From Micromonospora endolithica (GTDB taxonomy: Bacteria; Actinomycetota; Actinomycetes; Mycobacteriales; Micromonosporaceae), in contig NZ_RBAK01000001.1 in the NCBI RefSeq assembly GCF_003626595.1, positions 186,001 through 250,000 on the forward strand: 64,000 nucleotides of DNA. Reading direction: 5' to 3'. The notes below the pieces were generated by a model that was given only the letters and a program-made list of their open reading frames with translations, was not told where the DNA came from and did not search any database. Positions 26,644 to 33,912 of this stretch are shown here, piece by piece; positions within the stretch are counted from its first letter, which is position 1; each line of letters starts with the position of its first letter. The position numbers and the translations under genes are program-made.

Positions 26644-28051
26644 GGCTGACCTCGCCGTGCGCACTACTCAGGGCATCAAGGTCGAGGCTGGCCACCACCA
26701 GCCGCGCCGCGGCGAGGTCCAGTCCGCGTACCAGCTCCGGGATGCGGCCGACGGGCGTGGGCGATGTGTGTCCGGTGCCCGGTTCGCCAGCGGTCCCGGC
26801 AAGGATCGTCCCGGCCTGCTGCAGCATCGACAGCACCCGGTCACGCGTGTCGCCCCCCAGGTGAGCCGGCAGGCCGTGACGGTCGAGGTCGTCATCGCTC
26901 AGATATCGCAACCGCCTCAGCGACCAGCGCAGCAACCAGGAACGGCGCACCGAGCGGCACAGCCGGTCCACGTCCGCTGCGGCTCGGTCGACATGAGCAT
27001 CGGACAGCAGCGCGTCGCGGATGCGGCGGGCCCGGGACGCCGCATCGGTCCACCCGGCAAGCGCCAGCAGATTCAGGGCGTTGTCGCACCGCCGCGCCGC
27101 CCAGCGAAGCTGATCAAACAGCACACGGTCATGCGCGGTGGAATCGACGTCGGCGTCGATCAGGCGGGCCTCGGCGTCGACGATCACGTCACCTTGCAGC
27201 GTGCAGCGCAGGACCAGGCCCGCCGGCCAGTACGCAAGCACGGGACCCAACTGCACGTGCAGGACGTCCAGCTCCAAGCCGTCACGGTCCTCGCCTCCCC
27301 GCGCCAGCGGGATACCAGCCGGGGCCATCTCCATGTCCCCGTGGCCCATACCTTCGTGGCCCATGTCGGCGTGACTCTCGCCTGCGTGGTCCATGTCCCC
27401 GTGCTCCATGGCGCCGTCACCGGTGTGCCCGCCGTGACCGAGCCCGCCGTGCATGTCATGCCCTGTCTGCGTAGCCGGGTCCGTGCCGCCGCGACCGGCG
27501 ACGTCCTTGCCACTCATGGGGTCGTGGCCGGCGTGCCGCCCATGGCGCATCCCGCCGAGCTGATCATGACCGAGGTGCTGGCCATGGTTGCGCAGAAACG
27601 CTGATTCCGCTGCGTCGTGGCCGGCGTGCGGACCGGGTTCGCCGTGACCGGACGCCGCCGCGGCGTGGTTGGTGGTCGATGTCTCGTCCTGCCTCGATCC
27701 ACGTGGGTGTGCGTCTGGCCGGTCGCGGCTGTCGGCCCGTTGCCGCGCCCAGTCGAGCAGCTCATCCTCGGCCGCTGCGAGGGCGGGCACCACCGCGTCT
27801 AGGCTGCCCACCTGGATACGGCTTCGTGGTCCGGGCATCTGGACCCACAGCCGCGTCACCAGCTGCGTCAGCTCAGGGCCGGGGGTACCGCAGACCGCCA
27901 GGACGTCCGCGTCCGCTGGTGACGTGGCTAGCCGCCAGCAGCGCGCCGAAACGTGCCGTTCGACGGCGACGCGGGTCAGCCAGTGTCCGGGCACCTCCAC
28001 CACCAGCACGTGCGCGTGGCGCACCGCGGACCGGGCGATGGCATCGGTCAT
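26636..28051 (-). CDS. NuoB-like / His-Met-rich / NuoD-like fusion protein
   Basis: 471 aa from ATG 28051 (overlaps nuoA stop by 4 bp). Residues about 8-95 resemble NuoB (ATSPADADVLAVCGT, QMPGPRSRIQVGS), but the cysteine pair and later cysteines that hold cluster N2 are absent. Residues about 115-245 are His/Met-rich (GHDMHGGLGHGGH, GHEGMGHGDMEMAP). The C-terminal part has weak NuoD likeness (QGDVIVDAEARL, NLLALAGW, ASRARRIRDALL), yet lacks the GYLHRG-type quinone-binding segment. It replaces NuoB, C and D in this operon and cannot carry a normal N2 cluster. Metal binding by the insert is inferred. This is the most unusual gene in the window. Confidence 0.6.
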   Translation of the reverse strand: MTDAIARSAVRHAHVLVVEVPGHWLTRVAVERHVSARCWRLATSPADADVLAVCGTPGPELTQLVTRLWVQMPGPRSRIQVGSLDAVVPALAAAEDELLDWARQRADSRDRPDAHPRGSRQDETSTTNHAAAASGHGEPGPHAGHDAAESAFLRNHGQHLGHDQLGGMRHGRHAGHDPMSGKDVAGRGGTDPATQTGHDMHGGLGHGGHTGDGAMEHGDMDHAGESHADMGHEGMGHGDMEMAPAGIPLARGGEDRDGLELDVLHVQLGPVLAYWPAGLVLRCTLQGDVIVDAEARLIDADVDSTAHDRVLFDQLRWAARRCDNALNLLALAGWTDAASRARRIRDALLSDAHVDRAAADVDRLCRSVRRSWLLRWSLRRLRYLSDDDLDRHGLPAHLGGDTRDRVLSMLQQAGTILAGTAGEPGTGHTSPTPVGRIPELVRGLDLAAARLVVASLDLDALSSAHGEVSRV

Positions 28052-28392
28052 GCCCATCTGAGGGCTCCCTCCCGCCAGGCCCACAGCACCGCCACGAAGA
28101 CTGCGCCCAGGAACAGGAACATCTCCACAACCGCCGTGACCCCGAGGTCAGCGACGACCACCGCCCACGGGTACATGAACAGCATTTCCACGTCGAAGGC
28201 GAGGAACAGCAGGGTCGCGAGGTACCACCGGACGTGGTACCTCGACAGAGCATGCTCTTGAGGCTGCCAGCCGGACTGGAACGGCAAGACCGTCAAGGGG
28301 TCAGTGGCGACCGCCGCGAACCGGTGAGCCAGGTACAGTCCCGCAACGATCAGGGACGCGATGAGCGCCATGCCCACTGCTCCTGCAAACAT
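28048..28392 (-). CDS. nuoA: NuoA-like complex I membrane subunit
   Basis: 114 aa from ATG 28392 with GGAGG upstream. Three helices; RWYLATLLFLAFDVEMLFMYPW carries the conserved FDVE acidic pair. The loop that usually reads YECG reads FQSGW, so the loop cysteine near the quinone site is missing. First gene of the eight-gene nuo-like operon, about 96 bp downstream of a perfect CTACTA/TAGTAG dyad. Confidence 0.88.
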   Translation of the reverse strand: MFAGAVGMALIASLIVAGLYLAHRFAAVATDPLTVLPFQSGWQPQEHALSRYHVRWYLATLLFLAFDVEMLFMYPWAVVVADLGVTAVVEMFLFLGAVFVAVLWAWREGALRWA

Positions 28393-28487
28393 GCCGCCTC
28401 CGCTGATCCCTCCCGCATTACCGGTCAATACGGTCTTTCTACCCGTATGGTGAGTGCTCGCGTCGCGTGTCCTGGTTACGGCCCTCT

Positions 28488-28507
28488 CTACTATCACCGG
28501 ATAGTAG
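28488..28507. promoter_or_regulatory. CTACTA-N8-TAGTAG dyad (proposed BlaI-type operator 3)
   Basis: Perfect dyad, spacer TCACCGGA, upstream of nuoA on the minus strand. Plus-strand flank GCGATGGTCT resembles the flank of the dyad at 13483. Confidence 0.75.
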
Positions 28508-28868
28508 GCGATGGTCTGGACAGCCACCCTGCAAGGCGAAGAGCGGCGAGGCGAATGCACCACGGGTGCCACGGCACCAGCACTTACGGAGCCGCGCCTG
28601 CAAGCCGGCCGCCGGGCGAGTCGGTACAGGGCTGCCGGGCAAAGGCACCCGAAGGTCGCCGGGTCCCGACGCTGGCTGGAGGCGTAGAGGGGTTTCCAGC
28701 CGACCGTCGCCCTACCACCGGGACCGGCTAAGAGATCGCCCTTGTGGCGGTGACCGACCTTGCCGACAAGGTGCGCAGCTACAACCTGGCCGAGACCGGC
28801 CACAGTCGGCAAGACCACGGGGCCGGCCCACCAGGTGGCGGGCCGGCCCTCGTCGCATATCACCCTGG
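28508..28868. other. intergenic, 361 bp
   Basis: No credible gene between the nuo promoter and the end of the L,D-transpeptidase gene. It holds the hairpin at 28820-28849. Confidence 0.5.
28820..28849 (-). terminator. probable terminator of the L,D-transpeptidase gene
   Basis: Two copies of GGGCCGGCCC, 10 bp apart, can pair as a stem; 20 bp beyond the stop. Confidence 0.55.
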
Positions 28869-30137
28869 TCAGCCGCCGGCGATCGACGGGACGGGTGCTG
28901 GCGATCCACCGGCCACCGCGCCCGAATGCGGCAGCTGAACTGGAGCCGGCCCGAGCCCGGTCGGCACGGGCAGGGCGCTGCCCTTGACGAACTCGTCCCA
29001 GCTGACGTTCCAGGCCGTCCAGCCGTTGCCCGCCTGCAACTGCACCTCGGTGCCCTTGAACGTGACCAGGTCCCCGACCTGCGTGACGCTCATCAGCCAG
29101 TCCGCGGCGGCGGCCGAGATGTTGGTGCAGCCGTGCGAGACGTTGGTCTTGCCCTGGTCCCCCACGGACCACGGCGCCCCGTGGATGAACTCTCCACCGT
29201 TCGTGAGCCGCTGGGCGTCCTCGACGTCAACGACGTAAGGGTCGGCCGAGCCGCGGGTGTCGAACGTGGCGTACTCGTGCTTCTCCATGATCACCATCTT
29301 GCCGCTGGAGGTCGGCGTGCTCGGCTTGCCGAGGCTGACTGGAATCTTGCGGATCAACTTCCCGTCACGCATGACCGACATCTGCTTGGTGGCGTTGTCG
29401 ACTTCCAGTGACACCTGCCGGCCGATCTTGGAGGTGGCACTGCGGTCCGCGTCACCGATCCGGTCCCTGCCGATCGGCAGACCCTCGAGGCCGGCGCGGA
29501 CGCTGATTGTGGTGCCCGACCGCCAGAAGTCGGGCGCCCGGTAGTAGGCCTGGCTGCCATCGTCCAACCAGGACCAGGCGCCGGGCTGCGGCGGGTCGGT
29601 CTTCACGAACAACCGCCGCTGCACATCCGCTCTGGCCTCTTTCGGAATTGGCGGGTCAAAGGCGACCGCTACCGGCATGGCGGTGCCGTACGTACGTGCG
29701 TCAGCGACGTTGAGGGTGCTGGTGACTGTCGGTTTGGACGATGTCGACATTGTGGTGAAGGTCGTCTTTCGGGTGGTGCTCGTCCCGTGGTCGTCGGTTG
29801 CCGTTACCTCGGCGGTGTAGGTGCGTTGAGGGTGTAGGGGCGCGTTCGGCACCCAGGCCGACCCGTCCTCCCGCGGCTCCGCCTTGATCTGCACCCCCTT
29901 GTCGTCGGTGATCCGCACAGCCGTGACCCGACCGCCCCTCACGGCGGTGCCCACCTCGGCGCTAATGGGCACATCGCGCGTGCGGTCCGGCGGCGTAATG
30001 GCCAGTTCGGGCGGCGCCGTCGGCCCATTGGCAGGCCGGTCGCCCAATTTGCGCTCGACGGTGCAGCCCCCGAGGAGCAATGGTGCGGATGCGATGGTCA
30101 CCGCAAACAGCGTCAATCGCTGCCTGATCTTCATCAT
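28869..30137 (-). CDS. L,D-transpeptidase lipoprotein (YkuD)
   Basis: 422 aa from ATG 30137. Lipoprotein signal LLLGGCT at about 21-27. An Ig-like domain precedes a YkuD domain whose catalytic motif is SHGCTN, with HGAPWS upstream. This is the Ldt layout of actinobacteria: it makes 3-3 peptidoglycan cross-links that withstand most penicillins. A CTACTA-type dyad (one mismatch) lies about 40 bp upstream of the start. Control of an Ldt by a BlaI-like repressor would give an inducible beta-lactam or envelope-stress response. Convincing family call; regulation inferred. Confidence 0.92.
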   Translation of the reverse strand: MMKIRQRLTLFAVTIASAPLLLGGCTVERKLGDRPANGPTAPPELAITPPDRTRDVPISAEVGTAVRGGRVTAVRITDDKGVQIKAEPREDGSAWVPNAPLHPQRTYTAEVTATDDHGTSTTRKTTFTTMSTSSKPTVTSTLNVADARTYGTAMPVAVAFDPPIPKEARADVQRRLFVKTDPPQPGAWSWLDDGSQAYYRAPDFWRSGTTISVRAGLEGLPIGRDRIGDADRSATSKIGRQVSLEVDNATKQMSVMRDGKLIRKIPVSLGKPSTPTSSGKMVIMEKHEYATFDTRGSADPYVVDVEDAQRLTNGGEFIHGAPWSVGDQGKTNVSHGCTNISAAAADWLMSVTQVGDLVTFKGTEVQLQAGNGWTAWNVSWDEFVKGSALPVPTGLGPAPVQLPHSGAVAGGSPAPVPSIAGG

Positions 30138-30175
30138 GCGTCCCCCCGTGGTGACTTCCCTTCGCCACATTCTCT

Positions 30176-30195
30176 CTACGATCCGGCCCTAGTAG
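30176..30195. promoter_or_regulatory. CTACGA-N8-TAGTAG dyad (proposed BlaI-type operator 4)
   Basis: Same 6-8-6 layout, with one mismatch in the left arm (G for T), 39 bp upstream of the L,D-transpeptidase start. Confidence 0.65.
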
Positions 30196-30705
30196 GCCGG
30201 TTTCGAGGATTCGAGGACGCCCTGATGGGCGCGTCTGCGGCTTCGCGCAGGGTAAGGATGAACTTATTGTTTCCGGTATGCGGCTGTTGCGGGCGGAGCA
30301 GGCGGCGCGTCCTACCCCTCCCCTGTCGGCCTTTCACCCGACTTTGCGCACATTCCGAAACACGAAGCGCGCAGTCAAGCGACCCGAAGAACGCCGTCCG
30401 TGGCCGACCGAGTCCGAACCCGCAGCAAAGCCTTACTGCGGTACAGACCAGAGCCCAACCGGCATTCGTACCGAAACGGGATTACGGCATCGATGGGGAG
30501 GCCAGCCGGAATAACGGCAAACGCAGAGTTCATACCGGACAACCAGTAAATGCACGATCTGCTGCCGTGCTCGACGATTGAGGATGCGAGTCGGCACAGC
30601 GAGAAAAAGGCTCCCGGCCGGCCGGGGTGGAACAAAAACCTGCCGTCGTCGCGGGCTTTCACAAAGCCAATCCCACCGATCCAGCAGACGGTTACCGTCC
30701 TTAAG
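30196..30705. other. intergenic upstream of the interrupted DD-carboxypeptidase
   Basis: About 510 bp. A 118-codon open frame (30225-30581) has no ribosome site and no recognisable protein. The region presumably held the promoter of the DD-carboxypeptidase gene, whose 5' end begins just beyond it. Confidence 0.45.
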
Positions 30706-30738
30706 GTGACCACCTCTCGCATTGCGTCGATGACGCTA
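30706..30738 (+). pseudogene. detached 5' end of the DD-carboxypeptidase gene
   Basis: GTG 30706 or ATG 30730 opens a frame (VTTSRIASMTL) that stops making sense at the element boundary. Joining TA 30737-30738 directly to 32445 continues in frame as SAALVVPVVAIVPP, giving a normal signal peptide. The gene was therefore split here by the insertion. Confidence 0.75.
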
Positions 30739-30760
30739 CAGATCTTGAAAGGCCAGGTTG
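30739..30760 (+). repeat. left terminal inverted repeat
   Basis: 22 bp, one mismatch to the right repeat; preceded by the target TA at 30737-30738. Confidence 0.88.
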
Positions 30761-30817
30761 ATCCACCGTGGCCCGGTGTGTCGGCGTGATCTTTGCCGTC
30801 GATCGCTGTAGGCCGGG

Positions 30818-31312
30818 GTGATGAGGTATGCCGATGGAGGTGGGTTGTCCGCGCGGGGGCGGGCGAAGCGGGAGGCGGTGCGGCGGCAGGCGGCGGGGTG
30901 GTTCGCTGCGGGGGTGTCGGTGCCGGAGGTCGCGGCCAGGCTGCGGGTGTCGCAGACTGCGGTGTACGGGTGGCGCAAGCGGTGGCGGGCCGGTGGCGAG
31001 GACGCCCTTGCGTCAAAGGGGCCTGGTGGATCTCGGTGCCGGCTGGATGAGGCTCGGCTGCGGCGGCTGGCCGACGCGTTGGACGAGGGGCCGGCGACGC
31101 ACGGCTTCGGTGATGATCAGCGGTGGACCCTGGTGCGGGTGTCGGATCTGATCGTCCGGATGTTCCGTATCCGCTACACGCTGCGCGGCACGTCGTACCT
31201 GCTGCATCGCATCGGCTGGTCGGTGCAGGTCCCGTCGCATCGGCCGGTCGAGCGCGACGAGGGTGCGGTCGCGACGTGGCGGCGGGAGGTGTGGCCGGCG
31301 GGAAAACGGTAG
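30818..31312 (+). CDS. IS630-family transposase, first frame (DNA-binding part)
   Basis: 164 aa. A helix-turn-helix region is visible (VSVPEVAARLRVSQTAVYGWRKRWRAGG), followed by a winged-helix-like part (GFGDDQRWTLVRVSDLI...YLLHRIGW) typical of the N-terminal half of IS630 transposases. The frame stops at TAG 31310 just after GGG-AAAA-C. The downstream catalytic half is read one base back. A -1 ribosomal shift on GGGAAAAC would join them. Confidence 0.8.
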   Translation: MMRYADGGGLSARGRAKREAVRRQAAGWFAAGVSVPEVAARLRVSQTAVYGWRKRWRAGGEDALASKGPGGSRCRLDEARLRRLADALDEGPATHGFGDDQRWTLVRVSDLIVRMFRIRYTLRGTSYLLHRIGWSVQVPSHRPVERDEGAVATWRREVWPAGKR

Positions 31313-31896
31313 CGGCGCAGCGGCAGGCGTGGATCTGCTTCGAGGACGAGGCCGGTCAGACGCTGCGCCCACCGAAGGCCCGCACCTGGGGCCGACGCGG
31401 TCACACTCCACAAGTCCCCGTGTCGGGTAAAGGATCCGGAAGGATCTCGATCGCCGGCCTGGCCTGCTACAAACCCGGCCGGCGTCCCCGGCTGATCTAC
31501 CGCACGATCGTCCACCGCGGCCGCAAGAACGAACGCCGCAGCTTCGGCGAACGGGACTACATCAGCCTGCTCGACGCCGCCCACCAGCAGCTCCGTGGGC
31601 CGATCGTGCTCGTCTGGGACAACCTCAACACCCACATCAGCGCCGCCATGCGGCAAATGATCGCCGCCCGAGACTGGCTGCACGTGATCCGTCTGCCCGC
31701 CTACGCCCCCGACCTCAACCCCACCGAGCAGGTCTGGTCTCACCTCAAACGCAGCATCGGCAACCTCGCCGTCTGCGGCTTGGACCACCTCCTGGCGATC
31801 ATCCGCAACCGACTCAAACGCATCCAGTACCGCCCCGATCTACTCGACGGTTTCCTCACCCACACCGGCCTGACCCTCCTGCCGCACCGGCCCTAA
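31123..31896 (+). CDS. IS630-family transposase, second frame (DDE catalytic part)
   Basis: The meaningful part starts near 31300 (KTVAAQRQAWICFEDEAG). DDE residues are visible: Asp in FEDEAG, Asp in VLVWDNLNTH, and Glu in YAPDLNPTEQVW. Upstream of 31300 this frame is only the shadow of the first. It is expressed either by a programmed -1 shift or, less likely, not at all. Its 3' end overlaps the stop of the convergent VOC gene by 4 bp. Confidence 0.8.
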   Translation: MDPGAGVGSDRPDVPYPLHAARHVVPAASHRLVGAGPVASAGRARRGCGRDVAAGGVAGGKTVAAQRQAWICFEDEAGQTLRPPKARTWGRRGHTPQVPVSGKGSGRISIAGLACYKPGRRPRLIYRTIVHRGRKNERRSFGERDYISLLDAAHQQLRGPIVLVWDNLNTHISAAMRQMIAARDWLHVIRLPAYAPDLNPTEQVWSHLKRSIGNLAVCGLDHLLAIIRNRLKRIQYRPDLLDGFLTHTGLTLLPHRP

Positions 31897-32381
31897 CTTG
31901 AACGGCCAACCCACTTGTCATTGCCGGCTTCAAGCCAAGCGTCAGCCGTCGCCTGCAGCCCGTCGTCTCGCACACCGGACAGCACCTGAAAAAACTTCCA
32001 GGCATACCCGTATGGGTCCTCGACCTCGACGTACCGCTCGCCCCACACAGCATCCAGCGGGCCAGCCCCGATCACGCAGCCCGCGACGCGGCACCACCGG
32101 GCCATCTCATCAACGTCTTCTACCTCGATACCGATGACCACGCCCAGACCGCGCGGCCCTGCCAGCGTCTGACGCTCCCGCGCACTGTCTGGGAACGGCA
32201 TGCCCACTAACGCATCGACCAGCAGCTGCAATGGGCCCCGACGCAGGATCGCCATCAGCACCTTGCCATCCCGACCCGGCACCGTTCCGACCGGCACGAA
32301 ACCGAAGCCTTCGTAAAACGTCGCAGCCGCGCCCACGTCCTCGACCCGGAGCCCGACCCGCACCGGAGGCTCATCGCTCAC
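31893..32381 (-). CDS. VOC-family (glyoxalase/bleomycin-resistance-like) protein
   Basis: 162 aa from GTG 32381. Two paired beta-alpha-beta modules: VGLRVEDVGAAATFYEGFGF at the N-terminus and GIEVEDVDEMARWCR...VEDPYGYAWKFFQ at the C-terminus. This fold serves metalloenzymes and antibiotic-binding proteins. Substrate unknown. It lies inside the terminal repeats of the transposon with no second transposase end between, so it travels as cargo. Its start is 61 bp from the right end. Confidence 0.8.
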   Translation of the reverse strand: MSDEPPVRVGLRVEDVGAAATFYEGFGFVPVGTVPGRDGKVLMAILRRGPLQLLVDALVGMPFPDSARERQTLAGPRGLGVVIGIEVEDVDEMARWCRVAGCVIGAGPLDAVWGERYVEVEDPYGYAWKFFQVLSGVRDDGLQATADAWLEAGNDKWVGRSS

Positions 32382-32420
32382 AGTGGCGACCCTACCGAAA
32401 CGCTCCGACCGCGCGGAATC

Positions 32421-32442
32421 CAACCTGACCTTTCAAGATCTG
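32421..32442 (-). repeat. right terminal inverted repeat
   Basis: 22 bp, complement of the left repeat with one mismatch; followed by TA at 32443-32444. Confidence 0.88.
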
Positions 32443-32453
32443 TAAGTGCAGCT

Positions 32454-33437
32454 TTGGTTGTGCCCGTCGTGGCGATCGTGCCACCAACACGGGCGGCGGT
32501 CGCGGCGGGCGTGCCATGCCCGGCGGCCAAGCCGCCGGTGCCACCACCCGCCACACAATCCCCGCCACCGGTTGACGCCGCCCACCGCAAAGTCGGAGGG
32601 GACGCGCTGGCCACAGCAGGCTTGGCGATCCCCGCGGAGGCGCGCAGGCCACCGGCCGTGACCGCCACCTCGTGGCTCGTAGCGGACCTCAACAGTGGTG
32701 AGGTCCTTGGCGGATGTGGCCCGCACGAGCGACGAACGCCGGCCAGTGTCCAGAAGCTGCTGCTAGCCGCCGCCCTGATGCCCCGCCTCGATCCGGCCCA
32801 GGTCGTCGAGGTGAAGAGGGAGGATCTGAAGGATCTCGATCCAGGCAGCTCGTTGATGGGGGTGGTCGAGGGCGGCCGGTACTCCATCGAGAACCTGTGG
32901 TTGGGGCTCCTCCTCACATCCGGAAACGACGCGGCCAACGTGCTGGCTCGCGTCGGCGGCGCAGGCACCGGTCGACAAGGCGGCGTCGACGCGATGAATG
33001 ACGAAGCCCGGCGCCTGCGCGCGAACCAGACCCACGCCGCGACGCCTTCGGGTCTGGACGGCCCCGGCCAGTACACCAGCGCGTACGACCTCGCGCTCAT
33101 CGCGCGCGCCACCTTCGCCAGAGAGGACTTCCGGCAATACATGCAGACCAGGGAGGCGACGGTACCGGCGCAACGGGGAGAGCGGGCATTCGAGATCACC
33201 AACGACAACACTCTGCTCGACCGCTACCCGGGGATGCTGGGCGGGAAAACCGGCTTCACCCGACTGGCCCGGCAGACGTATGTCGGCGTGGCCGAACGCG
33301 ACGGCCGCCGGCTCGCGGTGACCTTGCTCGGGGCAGAGACCGAGCCACGGGGAAGTCTGGGAGAGGCGATAGCGCTGCTCAACTGGGGGTTTGCTATCAC
33401 GGCCGATGCCTCTGTCGGCCGCCTGGTCACACCCTAG
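32454..33437 (+). CDS. D-alanyl-D-alanine carboxypeptidase (S11), 5' end displaced by transposon
   Basis: 327 aa if read from TTG 32454. The penicillin-binding motifs are intact: SVQK (TPASVQKLLLAAALMP), SGN (LTSGNDAANV) and KTG (GGKTGFTRLARQ). The protein trims D-Ala from peptidoglycan stems outside the membrane. The original gene began at 30706 or 30730; the element removed the promoter and the first 3-11 codons. The remaining frame still encodes most of a signal peptide (LVVPVVAIVPPTRAAVAAG), so weak expression from a promoter in the element is possible. Otherwise it is a pseudogene. Confidence 0.8.
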   Translation: MVVPVVAIVPPTRAAVAAGVPCPAAKPPVPPPATQSPPPVDAAHRKVGGDALATAGLAIPAEARRPPAVTATSWLVADLNSGEVLGGCGPHERRTPASVQKLLLAAALMPRLDPAQVVEVKREDLKDLDPGSSLMGVVEGGRYSIENLWLGLLLTSGNDAANVLARVGGAGTGRQGGVDAMNDEARRLRANQTHAATPSGLDGPGQYTSAYDLALIARATFAREDFRQYMQTREATVPAQRGERAFEITNDNTLLDRYPGMLGGKTGFTRLARQTYVGVAERDGRRLAVTLLGAETEPRGSLGEAIALLNWGFAITADASVGRLVTP

Positions 33438-33912
33438 GAGCACGAGTCCTCGCTGCCGGGCGGCCTCGGCCTCAAGTGCCGTCGGACTGGTGGTCCTGAG
33501 GTCGCACGCTTGCTGGCGGCGCATCGGTGCGCGCCGCCACAGCGAGGTCCAGGGGTAGTGGACCCCGGTACTGGCGTAGGTGCCGATCATGGACGAGGCG
33601 GCCGCGGTGTTGACCTGGCGATGAACGGCTGGCTCTGCCGTCCACTCCGGGTCATGTCCCGAGGAGCGCGCTGTCGTGCTGCCATGCGGTGATACCTGCT
33701 GTGCTTCGACCAGGCAGCGTGAGCCTTTCAAGGATGGAACCCCCAGCTGCCGGGCTGCTGCACGCATCGCTCAAGCAACGGTCTTGCCCCGTCGCGGGTC
33801 GGCCTGAAGCACCCCCGTCGTTTCGCGGCTTACCGTTGCACCCCTACACCGAATGGATGAGGTCGGCGCGATGTCGCGGCGTTCAGGCGCAGGTGGGGCT
33901 TAACGTGCGGGG
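33438..33912. other. intergenic, 475 bp
   Basis: No gene supported on either strand. Short open frames here lack ribosome sites and recognisable motifs. No CTACTA dyad. Confidence 0.5.

Larger units (their letters stand above)
30739..32442. mobile_element. IS630/Tc1-like element with VOC passenger gene
   Basis: 1704 bp. Both ends read CAGATCTTGAAAGG, then match for 7 of the next 8 bases (CAGGTTG), and both are flanked by TA, the target used by the IS630-Tc1-mariner superfamily. Inside are a DDE transposase in two overlapping frames and a convergent VOC-family gene. Removal of the element with one TA restores the host reading frame. Confidence 0.88.

Noticed and set aside
30225..30581. 118-codon plus-strand frame between the transpeptidase gene and the transposon
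   Set aside because: No ribosome site and no protein-like features.
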